Source: Opitutia bacterium (GTDB lineage: Bacteria > Verrucomicrobiota > Verrucomicrobiia > Opitutales > JABJCN01). Taken from it: a stretch of DNA of 46,905 nt. The position numbers and the translations under genes are program-made. Positions 44,779 to 46,905 of this stretch are shown one piece after another (position 1 is the stretch's first letter; each line of letters starts with the position of its first letter). The notes beneath the pieces were generated by a model that saw only the letters and a list, made by a program, of their open reading frames with translations, was not told the origin of the DNA and made no database searches. The stretch spans positions 1-46,905 of the forward strand of contig JABJCN010000249.1 in assembly GCA_018668635.1 (NCBI GenBank), written 5' to 3'.

Positions 44779-45660
44779 CTAATTGTTTTCGAGAACCTCT
44801 ATCCTCTTACGAGCCTTGATTGTTGTGGATCGGAGATGTTGTCCGTTTTGTAGAATTTTGTAAGGTTGGTTAAGGCGTTCGCAGGCAAGGCGAAATTCTT
44901 CAGGTGTCTCCGTGTTAAAGGAGAACATGTCGAAGTGGTGCGGGATGGCTAAGCGTGCGCCGATTGCCTTTGCCAATGCGGCTGCCTCGGTCCCATTGAG
45001 ATTTCCCGCGACCCGTCGCTCCTTTTTACTCCCATTAATGGGTACTAGGGCAATATCGATTTCGTGTTTCAACAATATCGGCACTAGTCCTTCATGCCAT
45101 AGGGTGTCACCACTATGGTAAATCGTCCAGTCAGCAAACTTTACAATGAACCCGATATAATGGTTGCGCCCGGCACTATCCTGTTTGATTTCGTTGTGAG
45201 CCGCAGCTACCGCATGAAATTCAAATCCGGCAGCCTGAACCATCTTGCCTTCGTCAAGCCCTACCAAGTCTGGGATCTTGGCCCCCAGCCGTTCCTCCGC
45301 GAATTCAATATTGGCCTCGGGTAGAACCAGTTGGAGGTCAGGGTTTGTTTTAAGGAGGGCGTGAAGAGTCTCTGCGTCCAGATGATCAGTATGATTGTGG
45401 CTGGATGTTGCGACTATTATATCATTAAGCCTTGCCGGGGCAATTACCCGCTCAACCATCCGGATGTGTGGTTTGTCGGTTTCCGCATATTTTACGGTAA
45501 GGGAGTCTGAGAGGTAAGGATCAAAAAGGAGGCCGCGATCCTGCCATTTAATAAGGAACCCACTCTGCCCCATCCACCAGAGATCGAACTGGTCTGTTTG
45601 TGCAGGAGCATTCTCGTAGGATTCGAGAAAGGCACGGTCTTGCAGGACGGGAGATTTCAA
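44779..45660 (-). CDS. MBL-fold metallo-hydrolase, UlaG-like
   Basis: A 293-residue cytoplasmic metallo-beta-lactamase-fold enzyme. The metal motif is H88-N-H90-T-D92-H93, with further ligands in YHSGDTLWHEG and the C-terminal IPHHFDMF. The combination LVPINGSKKERRVAGNLNGTEAAALA closely follows the pattern of UlaG, the L-ascorbate-6-phosphate lactonase, so a sugar-lactone hydrolase is plausible. It sits 51 bp after the MetE-like gene and 5 bp before the Gfo/Idh/MocA oxidoreductase; dehydrogenase plus lactonase would make a sensible pair. Confidence 0.85.
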   Translation of the reverse strand: MKSPVLQDRAFLESYENAPAQTDQFDLWWMGQSGFLIKWQDRGLLFDPYLSDSLTVKYAETDKPHIRMVERVIAPARLNDIIVATSSHNHTDHLDAETLHALLKTNPDLQLVLPEANIEFAEERLGAKIPDLVGLDEGKMVQAAGFEFHAVAAAHNEIKQDSAGRNHYIGFIVKFADWTIYHSGDTLWHEGLVPILLKHEIDIALVPINGSKKERRVAGNLNGTEAAALAKAIGARLAIPHHFDMFSFNTETPEEFRLACERLNQPYKILQNGQHLRSTTIKARKRIEVLENN

Positions 45661-45711
45661 TGGGTTAGCTTATTGAGGGTGAAGCACTGAGTGGGCAAGT
45701 CCCAGACTAAT

Positions 45712-46755
45712 TTAAATCGGCAATCCCAACTCATTACGGACAATGTGCACCCCCTCGACCATGTTGACGAGTTTTTCCTCGGTGGCCCAGCGGGCGGTCT
45801 GACTGAGACCGCAGTCCGGGGAAAAGGAAAGCCGTTCGGGAGTGGTGTGTTTAAGGCAACGCCTGACGCTTTCCGCAATATGTTCTGGGGATTCGATAAA
45901 GTAACTTTTTACGTCAATTACACCGATTGAAACATCTTTTTTCTTGGCAATTTCCTCAATCATTTCAATTTCACAGAATTCCCGGCTAGCCATTTCCAGA
46001 TGAATTTCATCAACATTTAGGTTCATGAAGTCAGGAAAAAGTGGTGCATAACGGCGGAGGCTGACTGCATGTCCCTTGAAGTTTCCGAAACAGAGATGCG
46101 TAGAAAGTCGACACTTGCCGACTATGCCCTCAACCGTGCGGTTAAATATATCGACAAAGCGCTTGGTGTCCTCCCTGTAACCGTAACAGCTCATGGATGG
46201 CTCGTCGACGGTTATTTCCGTGCAACCTGCTTCAACAAGGTCGATAAGCTCCTTGCGGACATGCGGGAGAAGTGCCTCCGTAATGGCCCATCGATCTGGG
46301 TAGTCCTTGTTTGGAAGGATTCGGCCGGAAAGTGTATAGGGGCCCGGAAGGCTGGCTTTAAGGGTGGGGCCATTTTCCGGTGAAAGGGAGAGCAGGCGGT
46401 CATATTCACGGACTGCCCCAAAGCCATTGGGGACGTCCAGTTCCTCAATGATCTCATGTTTCCCGCGCTGATCATGGGCGGGTGGTCCCCATACACGCTC
46501 GGTACGTGTTTCCATGTTTATTCCTTGAATATAGGCGTAGAAGGATAGATTGAAATCAAACCGGGACTGTTCTCCATCAGTTATCACATCCAATCCTGCC
46601 GCGATCTGATCTTTCACTGCAATTGAGACGGCGTCATCCTGCATTTCAAGGATATCAGCCGGTCCAAATTGCTCGATATGGTCACTGGCGAAGATAAGCC
46701 AACTGGGAAACGGATAACTTCCTATTACTGTGGTGCGGAGAGGGATTGGTTGCAT
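45712..46755 (-). CDS. Core MetE-like cobalamin-independent methyltransferase
   Basis: A 347-residue protein from ATG 46755 (PIPLRTTVIGSYPFPSWL). An upstream in-frame ATG at 46833 lies within the adjacent insertion sequence and is unlikely. It matches only the catalytic C-terminal half of MetE. Zinc ligands are seen in STHLCFGNF (His and Cys) and SPDCGLSQTARW (Cys); DGEQSRFDF and VDEPSMSCYGY complete the barrel pattern. Core MetE proteins transfer methyl groups to homocysteine from donors other than folate, and some members act on other thiols. It is first in an operon with a metallo-hydrolase and an oxidoreductase. Confidence 0.85.
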   Translation of the reverse strand: MQPIPLRTTVIGSYPFPSWLIFASDHIEQFGPADILEMQDDAVSIAVKDQIAAGLDVITDGEQSRFDFNLSFYAYIQGINMETRTERVWGPPAHDQRGKHEIIEELDVPNGFGAVREYDRLLSLSPENGPTLKASLPGPYTLSGRILPNKDYPDRWAITEALLPHVRKELIDLVEAGCTEITVDEPSMSCYGYREDTKRFVDIFNRTVEGIVGKCRLSTHLCFGNFKGHAVSLRRYAPLFPDFMNLNVDEIHLEMASREFCEIEMIEEIAKKKDVSIGVIDVKSYFIESPEHIAESVRRCLKHTTPERLSFSPDCGLSQTARWATEEKLVNMVEGVHIVRNELGLPI

Positions 46756-46779
46756 GATATTTTTAGTCAGATAAATTAA

Positions 46780-46905
46780 GGGGCTGAAGTAGCTAAGACC
46801 ATGAAAACAGTCTATAATTCGAATTATGTACATAAGAAAAAGTCGTCTTTCGCCGAGAAGACAAAACAGGCTTTTGGAGCACTTTGTAGCCGGGACGACG
46901 GCAAG
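46780..46905 (+). mobile_element. Left end of an IS1595-family-like insertion sequence (partial)
   Basis: A GGGGCTGAAGTAGCTAAGACC sequence at about 46780 resembles the terminal GGGGCTG of IS1016/IS1595-type elements and is followed 46 bp later by a transposase-like start. The right end is outside the window, so the inverted repeat and the expected 8-bp target duplication (left copy would be TAAATTAA, 46772-46779) cannot be checked. A perfect 14-bp palindrome (46814-46827) lies in the short leader. The element sits 24 bp from the start of the MetE-like gene. Confidence 0.55.
46826..46905 (+). CDS. Partial transposase N-terminus, IS1595-family-like
   Basis: An ATG at 46826 opens a frame running off the window: MYIRKSRLSPRRQNRL then LEHFVAGTTA. 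This closely matches the beginning of IS1595/IS1016-group transposases (a short basic start, L-x-x-x-x-Q-x-R-L, and E-x-FVAG-TAR). Only 26 codons are visible. A frame starting at 46801 is open to the edge too, but its protein is not family-like. Identification rests on memory of this N-terminal pattern, so it is probable but not certain. Confidence 0.65.
   Translation, partial: MYIRKSRLSPRRQNRLLEHFVAGTTA

Noticed and set aside
46756-46833. N-terminal extension of the MetE-like gene
   Set aside because: The extra 26 codons lie largely in the apparent insertion sequence, and the family start (TTVIGSYPFP) follows the ATG at 46755.
46801-46905. Plus-strand frame starting at 46801 and open to the edge
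   Set aside because: The overlapping frame from 46826 matches transposase N-termini; this one matches nothing and has no ribosome-binding site.
1-46905. CRISPR arrays, prophage or toxin-antitoxin loci
   Set aside because: No regularly spaced repeats, Cas, integrase or phage structural genes, or small paired toxin-antitoxin frames were seen.

Overview
The window looks like chromosomal DNA from a member of the Verrucomicrobiota, most likely marine or polysaccharide-degrading. This rests on gene families, not on a marker gene. Two PSCyt1/DUF1549/DUF1553 + DUF1501 modules, a third lone DUF1501 gene, several secreted sulfatases, a CE15-type glucuronoyl esterase, Tat-exported Gfo/Idh/MocA oxidoreductases, a DUF6807 (PmoA-like) protein and SHD1-like proteins occur together mainly in the Planctomycetota-Verrucomicrobiota-Lentisphaerota group. 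GC is mid-range and many genes lack a Shine-Dalgarno sequence, which fits Verrucomicrobiota better than typical Planctomycetota.

Layout. 1-7.3 kb is housekeeping: a partial lipoprotein at the left edge, a minus-strand operon fur-like > nadA > SAM methyltransferase, divergent priA with a tiny overlapping leader ORF, a PatB/MalY aminotransferase and an HD-domain protein. 7.3-8.4 kb holds two small unknown proteins and tRNA-Lys(TTT). 8.4-11.3 kb carries a tandem pair of secreted paralogs (SHD1-like N-terminus, beta-rich repeats, PDZ-like C-terminus). 11.3-18.2 kb has a Bax-inhibitor-1 protein, a DoxX-like protein with a large insertion, a Tat-exported oxidoreductase, a discoidin-like secreted protein, an Agl23/TIGR03663 membrane protein and an overlapping ApbE flavin transferase.

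18.2-37.5 kb is the polymer-degradation part: two sulfatases, msrA, a lone DUF1501, two carbohydrate esterase-like alpha/beta hydrolases (one CE15-like), a PhoD-like phosphoesterase, then two tandem DUF1549/1553-DUF1501 modules preceded by a small c-type cytochrome. No glycoside hydrolase was recognised, so this looks like a deacylation/desulfation (decoration-removing) locus whose backbone-cleaving enzymes lie elsewhere.

37.7-46.9 kb has a DUF6807 protein, a 73-residue stand-alone sigma-70 region-4 protein with its own strong promoter, a GNAT acetyltransferase, a third secreted alpha/beta hydrolase, a lipoprotein, another Tat-exported oxidoreductase, and a three-gene operon (core MetE-like > UlaG-like metallo-hydrolase > Gfo/Idh/MocA). 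The window ends inside the left end of an apparent IS1595-family insertion sequence that lies about 24 bp upstream of the MetE-like gene.

The items most deserving a second look are the stand-alone sigma region-4 gene, the plus-strand SD/terminator switch-like structure at 27.77-27.83 kb, the DoxX-like protein with an internally repeated insertion, the SHD1/PDZ paralog pair, and the two DUF1549/1553 proteins carrying different binding domains at the same place.
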